Below, piece by piece: positions 49,456-58,610 of a stretch of DNA of 64,000 nt; the first letter of the stretch is position 1; each line of letters begins with the position of its first letter. Origin of the DNA: Polyangium spumosum (GTDB taxonomy: Bacteria; Myxococcota_A; Polyangia; Polyangiales; Polyangiaceae). The DNA lies in NCBI RefSeq assembly GCF_009649845.1, contig NZ_WJIE01000015.1, forward strand, positions 1 through 64,000, read 5' to 3'. Below the pieces are notes generated by a model. It ran no database searches. It saw nothing but the letters and a program-made list of their open reading frames with translations, and was not told the origin of the DNA. Position numbers and translations under genes: made by a program.

Positions 49456-49929
49456 ATGACCCCGAAAGCTCGCTCGTTCGACGCCGGCGCCCTGCCCGCG
49501 CTCTCGCCTCTCGCCGCGTTCGCCCTCGCGCATGCCGACGGCACCCGCACCGTCCAGGACCTCGCCGCCCTGGCCGCGTCCACCGGGACGGACGGGTGGA
49601 CGCGTGACGCGGTGTTCCGCGCGCTCGACGAGCTCGCCGACCTCGACCTCCTCACGGCGCGTGTCGCCCCGCCCGCCGGCGGTCCCCGCGTTCGTCGCGC
49701 CGCGACGACCGAGAGCGCCGCGACCCTCGGCGTCGCGCCGGGCATGCCGCTCCGGGCGTCCGACGACGACGCCGCGCGAAAGAGCAAAGAGGAGAAAGAG
49801 AAGCGCAAGGCCGAGGAGAGCGACAAGCGGACCGCCGGGAAGGACGAGAAGAAGGACGAGAAGACCGCCCGGAAGGCCGAGGAGAGCGACAAGCGCTCGG
49901 CCGAGGAGAGCGACAAGCGCATGGGTTAG
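49456..49929 (+). CDS. PqqD/wHTH-like N-terminal protein with repeating charged tail (possible RiPP precursor or partner)
   Basis: 157 residues. Residues ~17-70 (SPLAAFALAHADGTRTVQDL, then TRDAVFRALDELADLDLLTARV) have the DGtrTv...V...ALdeLa..dLL pattern of PqqD/RRE winged-helix domains. The segment APPAGGPRVRR follows. From ~107 the tail is all charged and polar, repeating (K/S)AEESDKR at 118-125, 140-147 and 148-155 with nearly identical DNA. There are no Cys residues and only low hydrophobicity in the tail. Its stop codon overlaps that of the convergent ATP-grasp/dioxygenase gene. It may be a substrate or recognition partner of that enzyme; alternatively it is an unrelated small regulator. 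ATG 49456 follows GGAGA. Confidence 0.7.
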   Translation: MTPKARSFDAGALPALSPLAAFALAHADGTRTVQDLAALAASTGTDGWTRDAVFRALDELADLDLLTARVAPPAGGPRVRRAATTESAATLGVAPGMPLRASDDDAARKSKEEKEKRKAEESDKRTAGKDEKKDEKTARKAEESDKRSAEESDKRMG

Positions 49930-51410
49930 TCGCCCGCCATCCGCTCCGCTTTTTGCACGAGCCACTCGATCATCGCTCCCCCCACGTCCTGCCCGCCGAC
50001 GAGCCGGGCACGCGCGAAATAACAAGGGAAGTTCACCTCGAGCACGTAATGGCGTCCGCTCGGATGCTCGAGCACGTCCACGCCGCCGAGCTCGACGTCC
50101 ATCGCCGCCGTCGCGGCCACGGCGCTCGCCAGGATCTCGGGCGCGGGCGGGGTCGTGTAATCGGCCGGATCGTCGGACGCGTGGGTCCGGAAATCGTCCT
50201 CGTCCCGTCGATTGCGCCAGTACCCTGCGACGCGGTCGCCCACCACGACGCAACGAAAATGCGTGGCGTCGGGCACGTACGCCGAGAGCACGGGCATCCG
50301 GCCCGAGGCGAGCGCGTGATCCATCGTCGAGAACAGCCCCGCCAGGCTGTCGATGCGCAGCACCCCGACGCCCCCCGAGCCGCCGGCGAACTTCATCACG
50401 ATCGGCAGCCCGCCGAGGTCCTCCACGTATCGCCGCAAGAGGGCCCGGTTCGTCGTGTTGCCCCAGATCCACCGCGGCACCGAGATCCCTCGCCGCTCGA
50501 GGACCGCGTAATCGGGCCCGATGTCGCGGAACACGCCGTCCGGCTCCCGGTGGAACGTCACGACCCCAGGCCCCCAGAGCGCCTGCTCCACGCGGATCGC
50601 CGATAACGAGACGGACGGCCGGAAGAGCAAGGTCCCCGGCGAGAGCGGCTCGACCGTGGTGAAATCGAAATGCGCCGCGTGGACCTCCTCGTACGAGACC
50701 CCACGCGCCGCGCACGCCTCCGCGAGGACCCGCGTCGTCGCCTCGGGCGCGCCGTCGGTCACGCACACGAATCGACGCGAGGGGTGAGCTCTCCCGAGCG
50801 GCGCCTCGTCCGCGACCGCGACGGTCACGCGGGCAGCCTCGACGGGGGCGTACACGAAATACGCGATCGTCGCCTTGTCCCCCTCGTGAAGCGTCTTCGA
50901 TTGGTGGAGCGCGGCCTCGTCCACGCTCCCGTCGGGCCGATGGTTGAACCAGAACGCGAGCCGGCCAAGGCGCGCGGAGACGGCCACCGGATGAGGCTCG
51001 GCGCGCGGGAACGACGTCTCGCCCCCACTCTCGGCGTCGGTGAGATAAACGAGCGCCGTCGCCACGAGGCGCGCCTCGCCGATCTTGTATTCGTCGAGGT
51101 GCGGCGGATGCGCGTCGCCCCGCGTGTAGCGGCGAAACCGGAAGCTCGGCTCGGACAACGCGCAAGAAAAACCGAGGGTCGCCTCGATACGCGCCGCGAT
51201 CGCCGCGAGCACGGCGTCCTGCCGGACGGGCAGCTCGCTCGACAAACCGGTCTCGTTTGTCGTCCACGCGAGCCCGCGCCGGGAGAGCGCCTCGCGATCG
51301 CCGTACGACGCGAGCACGTGGCGCACCTCCTCGTCGGAGACAAAACCCTCCTGCACGTAGAGGCGCGGCGCCTCCGAGAGGCGCCGCAGCGGGGACGGGG
51401 CGGGGTTCAT
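49926..51410 (-). CDS. Fused 2OG-Fe(II) dioxygenase and RimK-like ATP-grasp enzyme
   Basis: 494 residues. The N-terminal half is a prolyl-4-hydroxylase-type oxygenase with HxD in PPHLDEYK (His104, Asp106), distal His169 and 2OG-binding Lys179 in ALHQSKTLHEGDKATIAYFVY. From ~265 a RimK-type ATP-grasp follows: IVMKFAGGSGGVGVL (ATP-binding Lys and glycine loop), FRCVVVGDRVAGYWRNRRDEDDFRTHA, and metal ligands in VLEVNFP. RimK-like ligases join acids to amines, including side-chain bonds in graspetides; the oxygenase would hydroxylate the same or another residue. Alternative TTG at 51446 was judged weaker. It converges, stop over stop, with the small repeat-tail protein. Confidence 0.85.
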   Translation of the reverse strand: MNPAPSPLRRLSEAPRLYVQEGFVSDEEVRHVLASYGDREALSRRGLAWTTNETGLSSELPVRQDAVLAAIAARIEATLGFSCALSEPSFRFRRYTRGDAHPPHLDEYKIGEARLVATALVYLTDAESGGETSFPRAEPHPVAVSARLGRLAFWFNHRPDGSVDEAALHQSKTLHEGDKATIAYFVYAPVEAARVTVAVADEAPLGRAHPSRRFVCVTDGAPEATTRVLAEACAARGVSYEEVHAAHFDFTTVEPLSPGTLLFRPSVSLSAIRVEQALWGPGVVTFHREPDGVFRDIGPDYAVLERRGISVPRWIWGNTTNRALLRRYVEDLGGLPIVMKFAGGSGGVGVLRIDSLAGLFSTMDHALASGRMPVLSAYVPDATHFRCVVVGDRVAGYWRNRRDEDDFRTHASDDPADYTTPPAPEILASAVAATAAMDVELGGVDVLEHPSGRHYVLEVNFPCYFARARLVGGQDVGGAMIEWLVQKAERMAGD

Positions 51411-51459
51411 GGGGGCGACAGCACCGCGCGGCGCGGGCGCTGTCAAGCGGGAGGGAGCT

Positions 51460-52968
51460 TCACTTCACGGGCAACGCGGCGAACCGCGTGATCTTGCCGC
51501 GACGGATCTTGAGCGCCGCCACGGTGCCGGGCTTCAGCTTGGCGAGCGCGGCTTCGAGGCCCTTGGCGTCACGCACCGGCGCGCCGTTCACCTCGACGAG
51601 CACGTCACCCGGCACGAGCTCGCTCTCGCCGTCCGTCACCCGATCGACCCGCACGCCGCCGCTCGGGTGATCCGAGTAGCGGAAGCCGAACTTGTTCGCC
51701 GCGGCCGGCGCCTTCGAACCATCCCCGCGCGTGGACCTCGTGTCGTCGATCTCGACGTCGTTCAAGGCGTCGAGCTTCGCGCTCACCTCGAGCGGCTTGC
51801 CGCCGCGCAGGAGCGAGAGCTTGATCGTCGTCCCCGGCGCGTGACGCGCGACCTTGCGGGGCAGGTCCTCGGCGTGGAGGATCGGGGTGCCGTTCACCGC
51901 GACGACGATGTCGCCGGGCTTGATGCCCGCCCGCGCCGCCGCGCCGCCCGGCTCGAGATCCGAGACGAGCGCGCCCTTCGGCGCGTCCATGCCAAACGCC
52001 TTGCCGAGGTCGGCCGTCAGCGGCTGGAAGAGCAGGCCGAGCTTGCCGCGCTCGACGTGGCCCTTCTCGCGGAGCTGCGAGAGCACGTCCTTCAGCGCGT
52101 CGACCGGCGTCGCGAAGCCGATGCCGTTCGCCCCGGCGCGGATGGCCGTGTTGATGCCGATCACCTCGCCCTTCCAGTTGAACAACGGGCCGCCGCTGTT
52201 GCCCGGGTTGATGCTGGCGTCGGTCTGGATGAAATCGTCGTAGGGCCCGGCGCCGATCGAGCGGGCCTTGGCGCTCACGATCCCGAGCGTCACCGTGTGC
52301 CCGAGCCCGAAGGGGTTGCCGACCGCGAGCACGTGCTCGCCCACGCGCAAGCCCTCGCTCGATCCGAGCGCCGCGACCGGCAGGCCACTCGCGCCGCGCA
52401 GCTTGAGCAGCGCGAGATCGAGCTTGGAGTCCTTGCCGACGACGTCGGCGGCGAACTCACGCTCGTCCGCGAGGCGCACCTTCACGTCGTCCGCGCCGTC
52501 GATCACGTGCGCGTTCGTCACGATGTACCCCTCGGCGTCGATGATGAACCCCGTGCCGAGCGCGCTGCGCGCCATCGGGCGATCGGGGCCACGCGGCGAG
52601 CGATCGCCGCCGCCGCGAGGACCAAAGAAGAAATCAAAAGGATCCACGCCCCCGAAGCCCGGGCCGCCCTGGACCTTCTGCGTGGTCGTGATGTTGACGA
52701 CCACCGGGGTCACGCGCTGGGCGAGGTCGGCGACGTCGAACGTCGCCGGCACGGGCGCGGGCGCGAGCGGCGTGGCGGCCGCCGTCACGGCCGCGGCCGC
52801 TTCGGTCGACACCTGCTGCGCGAGCGCCTGCGTGGACGGCGGCGGCGGGGTCGCGTGCGCCTCGTGACCACAACCGAGGGAGCCGAGCATTCCCGTGGCG
52901 AGCACCAGGGCGATCGCCGAACGAGCAACGAATGAAGACCCGCGCTGGGACGAACGGACGGACATCAT
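51460..52968 (-). CDS. HtrA/DegP-family serine protease
   Basis: 502 residues from an ATG with GGGGAGA upstream (a second ATG follows at once). The N-terminal lipoprotein-like signal ends LGSLGC. Trypsin-like triad: His in IVTNAHVIDGADD, Asp in SKLDLALLKL, Ser in NPGNSGGPLFN. Two PDZ domains follow (GALVSDLEPGGAAARAGIKPGD and VTDGESELVPGDVLVEVNG). Envelope protease/chaperone that degrades or refolds stress-damaged periplasmic proteins. Lipidation would fix it to a membrane. Divergent from proC. Confidence 0.95.
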   Translation of the reverse strand: MMSVRSSQRGSSFVARSAIALVLATGMLGSLGCGHEAHATPPPPSTQALAQQVSTEAAAAVTAAATPLAPAPVPATFDVADLAQRVTPVVVNITTTQKVQGGPGFGGVDPFDFFFGPRGGGDRSPRGPDRPMARSALGTGFIIDAEGYIVTNAHVIDGADDVKVRLADEREFAADVVGKDSKLDLALLKLRGASGLPVAALGSSEGLRVGEHVLAVGNPFGLGHTVTLGIVSAKARSIGAGPYDDFIQTDASINPGNSGGPLFNWKGEVIGINTAIRAGANGIGFATPVDALKDVLSQLREKGHVERGKLGLLFQPLTADLGKAFGMDAPKGALVSDLEPGGAAARAGIKPGDIVVAVNGTPILHAEDLPRKVARHAPGTTIKLSLLRGGKPLEVSAKLDALNDVEIDDTRSTRGDGSKAPAAANKFGFRYSDHPSGGVRVDRVTDGESELVPGDVLVEVNGAPVRDAKGLEAALAKLKPGTVAALKIRRGKITRFAALPVK

Positions 52969-53192
52969 GAATTCTCCCCTCGAACCTCCGGGCGAGCGAA
53001 CCGGCCGAGGCTCCACTTCATTCCGAGCCTAACGGATGAATCGCGAGCCCCGGTCGCGCAAGGGGGGTTTGGGGCGAAGGGCGCCGCCAGGCGACCCGGA
53101 GCCCCAAGCGTCGAACGCTTGCGGTTTGGACGATCACGGCGCTCCCCCGGATGTCCTCTCTTCTGGTAGGGTGCGCGGCTGGAAGGGACACG

Positions 53193-54047
53193 ATGAACGA
53201 TCTGCGCAAACGCATGGAAGGGCGGCGAATCGGGTTTCTGGGCGGCGGGAGCATGGCGTCCGCGCTCATCCGGGGCCTCCTGCATTCGGAGACGGTGTCG
53301 GCCGCCCAGATCCGGGCGAGCGATCTGAAGGAAGCGCGGCTCGCCGAGCTCCGCCAGACCTACGGAATCGAGACCACGGACGACAACGAGGCGCTCGTCC
53401 GCTGGGCCGACGTCATCGTCATCGCCGTGAAGCCGCAGATCGTCGATCGTATCCTCGGCGCCATCGCGGCCGGCCTCTCCGAGGGGGACGTCGTGATCTC
53501 CGTCGCCGCGGGCGTGCCGATCGAGGCCATCGAGGCGCGCCTGCCCGACCGCGCGCGGGTCATTCGATCGATGCCGAACACCGCGGCGATCGCGCTCGCG
53601 GGCGCCACGGCCATCGCGCCCGGCTCACACGCCACGAAGGACGACGTCGAGGTCGCCCGCGCGCTCTTCGAGGCCGTGGGCCGCTGCGTGGTGCTCGACG
53701 AATCGCTGATCGACGCCGTCACGGGCCTGTCCGGCAGCGGCCCGGCGTACGTGATGCTCATGATCGAGGCCCTCGCCGACGGCGGCGTGAAGGTCGGCCT
53801 CGGCCGCGACACCGCGCTGCTGCTCGCGGCGCAGACCGTGTATGGCGCGGCCAAACTCCAGCTCGAGACGGGCGAGCACCCGGGGCGCCTCAAGGACATG
53901 GTCACGAGCCCCGGCGGCACGGCCATCGCGGGCCTGCACACGCTGGAGGCCGGCGGGCTGCGCCGCACCCTCATCGACGCCGTCGAGGCCGCCACGAACC
54001 GCGCAGGCGAGCTCGGCGAGCAAATGGCGAAGAAGCTCCGGCGCTGA
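53193..54047 (+). CDS. proC: Pyrroline-5-carboxylate reductase
   Basis: 284 residues. NADPH-binding GFLGGGSMASALIRG near the N-terminus, VIVIAVKPQ, RSMPNTAA, and the signature GLSGSGPAYVMLMIEAL with SPGGTAIAGLH. Catalyses the last step of proline synthesis. ATG 53193 is preceded by GGAAGGGA; the frame extends 14 codons upstream without homology. Single gene, divergent from the HtrA gene and 165 bp before the PLC-like gene. Confidence 0.95.
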   Translation: MNDLRKRMEGRRIGFLGGGSMASALIRGLLHSETVSAAQIRASDLKEARLAELRQTYGIETTDDNEALVRWADVIVIAVKPQIVDRILGAIAAGLSEGDVVISVAAGVPIEAIEARLPDRARVIRSMPNTAAIALAGATAIAPGSHATKDDVEVARALFEAVGRCVVLDESLIDAVTGLSGSGPAYVMLMIEALADGGVKVGLGRDTALLLAAQTVYGAAKLQLETGEHPGRLKDMVTSPGGTAIAGLHTLEAGGLRRTLIDAVEAATNRAGELGEQMAKKLRR

Positions 54048-54212
54048 GACCCCCACCCCTTCCGTCCAGCCCGCCGATCGGGCGATCCGAGCTTCGGCAA
54101 CGCTCTTGCTCGACCGGACGGCATGTCTCCGCCGTGCTCGGGTGATCCCCCCACGACGTCCGATTCTCCCGGCCTTGACCGACCCCGAAAGACGCGTTTT
54201 CATGCTCGAATC

Positions 54213-55253
54213 ATGCATTCTCGCCTTTCGTCCTGCGTTTGGATCCTCGCGCTGGCCTCGCTGGCCGGGTGCGGCGACGAGACCTCCGCGGGCAGCCTCG
54301 AGGTAAGACCCTCGTTTTCGTATCCGCTCGACGACGTCCTGCGCCTCCACCACGTGCAGACGAAGGCCACCCACAACAGCTTCCACCTGGCGAACCCCGA
54401 TCTCTCGGGGCCCGCGTACGCCGTCGATCACGCGCCGCTCGACGTGCAGCTCTCGAAGCAGGGTGTCCGGAAATTCGAGCTCGATGTGCGCCACGACGAG
54501 GGCACGGGCGAATTCGAGGTCGCGCACGTCCCCCTCCTCGACGAGGGGAGCACGTGCCCGACGCTCGGCGCGTGCCTCGGCGTGATCAAGCGCTGGTCGG
54601 ACGCGCGTCCCGCGCACCTGCCGATCTCGATCATGCTCGATCTCAAGGACCTCGCGCCCGGGCCCGGCGCCGTCGAGGCCTACCTCGGCGAGCTCCACGA
54701 GGCGATCCTGGGCGTCTTTCCGGCCGCGCGCGTCGTCACGCCCGACGAGGTGCGAGGCGGCTACACGACGCTCGGCGAGGCCGTGAGGGCCGAGGGGTGG
54801 CCCACGCTCGGCGCGCTGCGAGGTCGCGTGATCTTCATGTTGTACAACCTGAACGACGGGTTCGAGAGGGCCTACTCGCGCGACGGGACGAGCCTCGAAG
54901 GCCGGCTCGCCTTCACCCGGACCGTCCCCACCGATCCACACGCGGCCTGGACGCAATACGACGATCCCACGGTGACACGCGCGCTCATCGAGGAGGCCGC
55001 GGCGGCGAACATGCTGGTCCGCACGCGCGCCGAGATCGACCTCGCAGCGGCGCTCGCCGGCGATACGACCCTGCGCGACGCCGCGCTCGCCGGCCCCGCC
55101 CATTTCATCACGACCGATTATCCCGCGCCGGTGGAGGGATCCACCTATCACCTGCACATCGAGGACGGCACGCCCGCGCGCTGCAACCCGTTCACCGCGC
55201 CCCGCGATTGCACGTCCGAGGCCCTCGAGGATCCCCTGTTCGTGCGCCCCTGA
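54213..55253 (+). CDS. PI-PLC-like phosphodiesterase lipoprotein
   Basis: 346 residues; lipoprotein signal ending LASLAGC. The N-terminal domain has THNSFH and KFELDVRHDEG, followed by SIMLDLKDLAPG and GRVIFMLYN, the layout of Ca2+-dependent phosphoinositide-specific phospholipase-C-like proteins (TIM barrel, His/Asp catalysis). It would cleave a phosphodiester in the periplasm or outside the cell; substrate unknown. ATG 54213 was chosen because it starts the signal peptide; the frame extends 30 codons upstream. It converges with the GH172 gene. Confidence 0.88.
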   Translation: MHSRLSSCVWILALASLAGCGDETSAGSLEVRPSFSYPLDDVLRLHHVQTKATHNSFHLANPDLSGPAYAVDHAPLDVQLSKQGVRKFELDVRHDEGTGEFEVAHVPLLDEGSTCPTLGACLGVIKRWSDARPAHLPISIMLDLKDLAPGPGAVEAYLGELHEAILGVFPAARVVTPDEVRGGYTTLGEAVRAEGWPTLGALRGRVIFMLYNLNDGFERAYSRDGTSLEGRLAFTRTVPTDPHAAWTQYDDPTVTRALIEEAAAANMLVRTRAEIDLAAALAGDTTLRDAALAGPAHFITTDYPAPVEGSTYHLHIEDGTPARCNPFTAPRDCTSEALEDPLFVRP

Positions 55254-55263
55254 TCCGGCCGGC

Positions 55264-56916
55264 TCAGCGATAGAGGAACGTCACGCTCCGATAGCGATCG
55301 AGCGTCTCGGGCAGGCCCGGCCCGATCTCCAGCGTGATCTCCGCGCTCTCCTGGAAATCGATACGATCCGTGAGCAGGTGCCACCGGCACGCGCTCGCGC
55401 GGGCCGAGGGCGGCGCGACCACGGCGGCCCACCATTGCGCGAACGGCGAGGCGTGTGGGCCGGATTCGAAGTAGAAGGCGCCGTTCAGGTAATCCTCGGT
55501 GCCCGTCCCGACGACGGAGGTCACGCCGTCGAGCACGGCCCGCTCGTCGCCTTCGAGGAAATTGAGCGGCTCGTCGAAGAGGCTGCCGTCGCCGATCCCG
55601 TGGCCCTCCAGCATGAGGCACGTCCCGGCCCAGCGGCCGCGGCCCGTGACGCTCGCGAGCGGATGCTCGGGGCCCGGGGCGGGCGCCACGGTCTCGCTGC
55701 GGACGGCGTGGAGGCGGCCGAACGGCTCGCTCGGGAGGGCCTCCTCGCCGCGGATCGAGAGCGTGAAATCGACCGGCGAGGCCGCCGCGCTCGTCGCCGA
55801 AAAGACCACCTTCTTCGTGAACGGCATCGGGAGCCGCAACAAAAGGCGCACGTGCCCCCCCTCCCGCGCCCCGGCGAGGGCGAGGCTCGTGTTCTCCGGC
55901 GGATCGAGCGTCGCCGCGAAGAGATCCGAGAAAGGCAGCAGGATGGCGGGCGCAACGTCGTCGTCCCAGGTGACGGAGAGCGTGACGTCGCGGAGCGCGG
56001 CGAGCTGCGCCTCGGGGAGCTCGACGGAGAATGCGTGAATCGTGGCGGGCCCCGAAAGGTCGGCGAGCGTGACAGTTTGTCCAGGCATGACATTCACGGG
56101 CGCCGGCTGGACGAGCGGCTCGCCCGGGATCACGCCCTCCGCCGCGGACGAGAGCGCCGCGATCGCCTGGTCACGCGCGGGGAGTCGCGCCGGAGCGGCC
56201 TTCCGCGGCGCGGGCTCCGGCGAGAGCACGGCGCTGGCCTGGTGGTAATAATATTCCAGCGGCCCCAGCCCATCGAGGGCGATCACGATTTTCTTGGCGA
56301 AGACCACCGGATAATACCACGCGAGGTGGTTGCCCGGCCCGTCCCCGAAGGGCGGCGCGAACATCTCGCCCGCCGATCCGTCGATCACCGCCGCGAGCGG
56401 CTCCTCGACGACGGGGCTCGGCGCGTCGTCGACCCAGATCCGGAGCACCTCGTCGTTGGCCACGAGCCCGTCGCGGAGCGAGCTCGCCGTCAACCAGAGC
56501 CGCGCGAGGTGACCCGATCCGGAGAACCGCGCGAGCACCACGCCCTTCACGTACGCCTCGGGGCACATGGGCTCGTCGTAGATCGGCCGAATGAGCTGGT
56601 TGTCGCTGACCGAGGCCTCCTGCCCAGGGCAGACGAAATGGTTCATGTCGCGATTTCCGCGCGCCACGAAATCGACGGGCGCCGGCGCGCCGCTCAGGCG
56701 ATCCTGGCTCCCCGTCTGGAGATATCGGCCCTCGCCGAAGACGGGGAGCGCCCGGAAATCCGCGAGCGCCGCGAGCGCGGCTTCGTCCGCGAGCTCCTCG
56801 CGCGTCCCCGGCGGGGGCAACGTCACGACGGGGCGGGGATCGTCGCCACAACCGGCGAGGGCAGCGACGGCGAGGACAACAGAGAGGGGCTGTACGTGGT
56901 GGATCGAGCGGCCCAT
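55264..56916 (-). CDS. DUF2961 / GH172 lipoprotein
   Basis: 550 residues; lipoprotein signal ending AVAALAGC. Matches the DUF2961 pattern: N-terminal RGNRDMNHFVCPGQ, then AWYYPVVFAKKIVI, and the strongly conserved GTGTEDYLNGAFYFE near the C-terminus. Members assigned to GH172 act on fructofuranosides or arabinofuranosides, usually as oligomers. Catalytic glutamates cannot be assigned by eye. Membrane-anchored carbohydrate-degrading enzyme is the inferred role. Divergent from the metallophosphoesterase gene. Confidence 0.88.
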   Translation of the reverse strand: MGRSIHHVQPLSVVLAVAALAGCGDDPRPVVTLPPPGTREELADEAALAALADFRALPVFGEGRYLQTGSQDRLSGAPAPVDFVARGNRDMNHFVCPGQEASVSDNQLIRPIYDEPMCPEAYVKGVVLARFSGSGHLARLWLTASSLRDGLVANDEVLRIWVDDAPSPVVEEPLAAVIDGSAGEMFAPPFGDGPGNHLAWYYPVVFAKKIVIALDGLGPLEYYYHQASAVLSPEPAPRKAAPARLPARDQAIAALSSAAEGVIPGEPLVQPAPVNVMPGQTVTLADLSGPATIHAFSVELPEAQLAALRDVTLSVTWDDDVAPAILLPFSDLFAATLDPPENTSLALAGAREGGHVRLLLRLPMPFTKKVVFSATSAAASPVDFTLSIRGEEALPSEPFGRLHAVRSETVAPAPGPEHPLASVTGRGRWAGTCLMLEGHGIGDGSLFDEPLNFLEGDERAVLDGVTSVVGTGTEDYLNGAFYFESGPHASPFAQWWAAVVAPPSARASACRWHLLTDRIDFQESAEITLEIGPGLPETLDRYRSVTFLYR

Positions 56917-57021
56917 CGTCCATGCAATGTGCGCCCGGTCCACGCCGGGGGCGAGCGGATTTTTCGTGCGGACGCGCGGCGCGGGCGCGTGTAGAGTGCT
57001 CGCCCTCGACCACGAACGCGC

Positions 57022-57855
57022 ATGAAGCTCCTCGCCATCAGCGATCTCCACGTGGGTTTTCCCGACAATCGATCGGCCGTCGCGTCCCTCGGCGCGAGGC
57101 CCGACGATTGGCTCGTCCTCGGCGGGGATCTCGGCGAGACGTTCGAGCACGTGACATTCGTGCTGGACACGCTGGCGCCGCGGTTCCGGAGGCTCGTGTG
57201 GGTGCCGGGCAACCACGAGCTCTACGTCGATCCCCACGCGCCGCCCGGCGAGCCGCGCGGCGCCGCTCGATATGCGCGGTACGTGGAGCTCTGCCGCGAG
57301 CGCGGCGTGCTCACGCCCGAGGATCCTTATCCGGTCTGGGAGGGCGAGGGAGGGCCTCACCTCGTCGTGCCCATGTTCCTGCTCTACGATTACACGTTCC
57401 GGCCCGACGACGTGCCCGCGCACGAGGCCGTCGCCTGGGCCGCCGAGCACGGCATCGCCGCGGCGGACGAGTTCCTGCTCGATCCCGCGCCCTTCCCGAG
57501 CCGAGAGGCGTGGTGCCACGCGCGGGTCGCCGAGACCGAGGCGCGCCTCCGTGAAGCCGCGCCCGGCCTGCCGAAGGTGCTCATCAATCATTTCCCGCTG
57601 CGCCAGGACCTCGTCTTCCTGCCGCGCGTGCCGCGTTTTTCCCCCTGGTGCGGGACGCGCAAAACCACGGATTGGCACCTCCGCTTCGACGCGCGCGTGG
57701 TCGTGCAAGGGCATTTGCACGTCCGGAGGACGGTGCACGTCGACGGCGTCCGCTTCGAGGAGGTCTCGTTCGGTTATCCACGCGAGCGGCGGGACGGCCG
57801 CCCAATCGACGCCTACGTGAAGCAGATCCTCCCGGCGCCGGAGGCTGTACCTTGA
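57022..57855 (+). CDS. Calcineurin-like metallophosphoesterase
   Basis: 277 residues with the metal-binding series of the family: SDLHVGF (Asp8, His10), GGDLGE, GNHELY, INHFPL and QGHLHVRR. Two-metal phosphodiesterase or phosphatase acting on nucleotides, lipids or phosphoproteins; target unknown. No signal peptide. Its stop overlaps the TTG start of the phosphopantetheinyl transferase gene, so they are co-translated. Confidence 0.9.
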   Translation: MKLLAISDLHVGFPDNRSAVASLGARPDDWLVLGGDLGETFEHVTFVLDTLAPRFRRLVWVPGNHELYVDPHAPPGEPRGAARYARYVELCRERGVLTPEDPYPVWEGEGGPHLVVPMFLLYDYTFRPDDVPAHEAVAWAAEHGIAAADEFLLDPAPFPSREAWCHARVAETEARLREAAPGLPKVLINHFPLRQDLVFLPRVPRFSPWCGTRKTTDWHLRFDARVVVQGHLHVRRTVHVDGVRFEEVSFGYPRERRDGRPIDAYVKQILPAPEAVP

Positions 57856-58610
57856 GCCTGCTCTCCCTGCCGCCGGGCGCCGCGCACCTCTGGTACGTCG
57901 ATCCCGACGCGATCGACGACTGGTACCTGCTCGCGGCCTACCATTCCGTCATGTCGCCCGAGGAGGCCACGCAGCAGGCGCGTTTTCGGTTCGCCGAGGG
58001 CCGGCGCGAATATCTCGTCACGCGCGCGCTCGTCCGCAGCGTGCTCAGCGCCTACGCGCCCGTCCTCCCGCGCGAGTGGGTCTTCGTGCGAAACGGCCAC
58101 GGCCGCCCGGAGATCGCAGGCCCCGCGGGCGCGCCGAGGCTGCGCTTCAACCTCTCGAACACGCGCGGCCTCGTCGCGTGCCTCGTCGCGAAGGACCGCG
58201 AGGTCGGCCTCGACGTCGAGGACACGCATCGGCGCGGCGAGACCGTGAGCATCGCCGACCGCTTCTTCTCCCCCTTCGAGTCCGCCTCGCTTCGCCGGAG
58301 GCCCGCGCATCGGCAGCGGGATCGATTCTTCGATTACTGGACGCTGAAGGAGGCCTACATCAAGGCCCGCGGCATGGGCCTCGCCATCCCGCTCGATCAT
58401 TTCTCGTATCACCTCGACGAGGACGGCCCGATTCGAATCTCCTTCGAGCCCGAGCTCCGGGACGACCCCGCGCGCTGGCAATTTTCGCTCGCCTCGCTCG
58501 GCGGCCGGCACCGCGTGGCGACGGCGATCGAACGGAGGCCGGGCGAGGGGACCGTCGCCGTCGAGATGTTTCGGTGTGTCCCGTTCGAGGACGTGCCGCG
58601 CGGCCGTTGA
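57852..58610 (+). CDS. 4'-phosphopantetheinyl transferase (Sfp type)
   Basis: 252 residues. Mg2+/CoA-binding GLDVED and WTLKEAYIKARGMGL motifs, plus the upstream FNLSNTRGLVACLVAKD block, define a Sfp/Gsp-type enzyme. It loads phosphopantetheine on carrier domains of polyketide or peptide synthetases. It starts with TTG overlapping the metallophosphoesterase stop. No carrier-protein genes are in the window; it likely serves clusters elsewhere. The RppA locus does not need it, being type III. Confidence 0.92.
   Translation: MSLLSLPPGAAHLWYVDPDAIDDWYLLAAYHSVMSPEEATQQARFRFAEGRREYLVTRALVRSVLSAYAPVLPREWVFVRNGHGRPEIAGPAGAPRLRFNLSNTRGLVACLVAKDREVGLDVEDTHRRGETVSIADRFFSPFESASLRRRPAHRQRDRFFDYWTLKEAYIKARGMGLAIPLDHFSYHLDEDGPIRISFEPELRDDPARWQFSLASLGGRHRVATAIERRPGEGTVAVEMFRCVPFEDVPRGR

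Noticed and set aside
57852-58610. PPTase as a partner of the RppA locus
   Set aside because: Type III synthases use free malonyl-CoA and no carrier protein; the genes are more than 30 kb apart.
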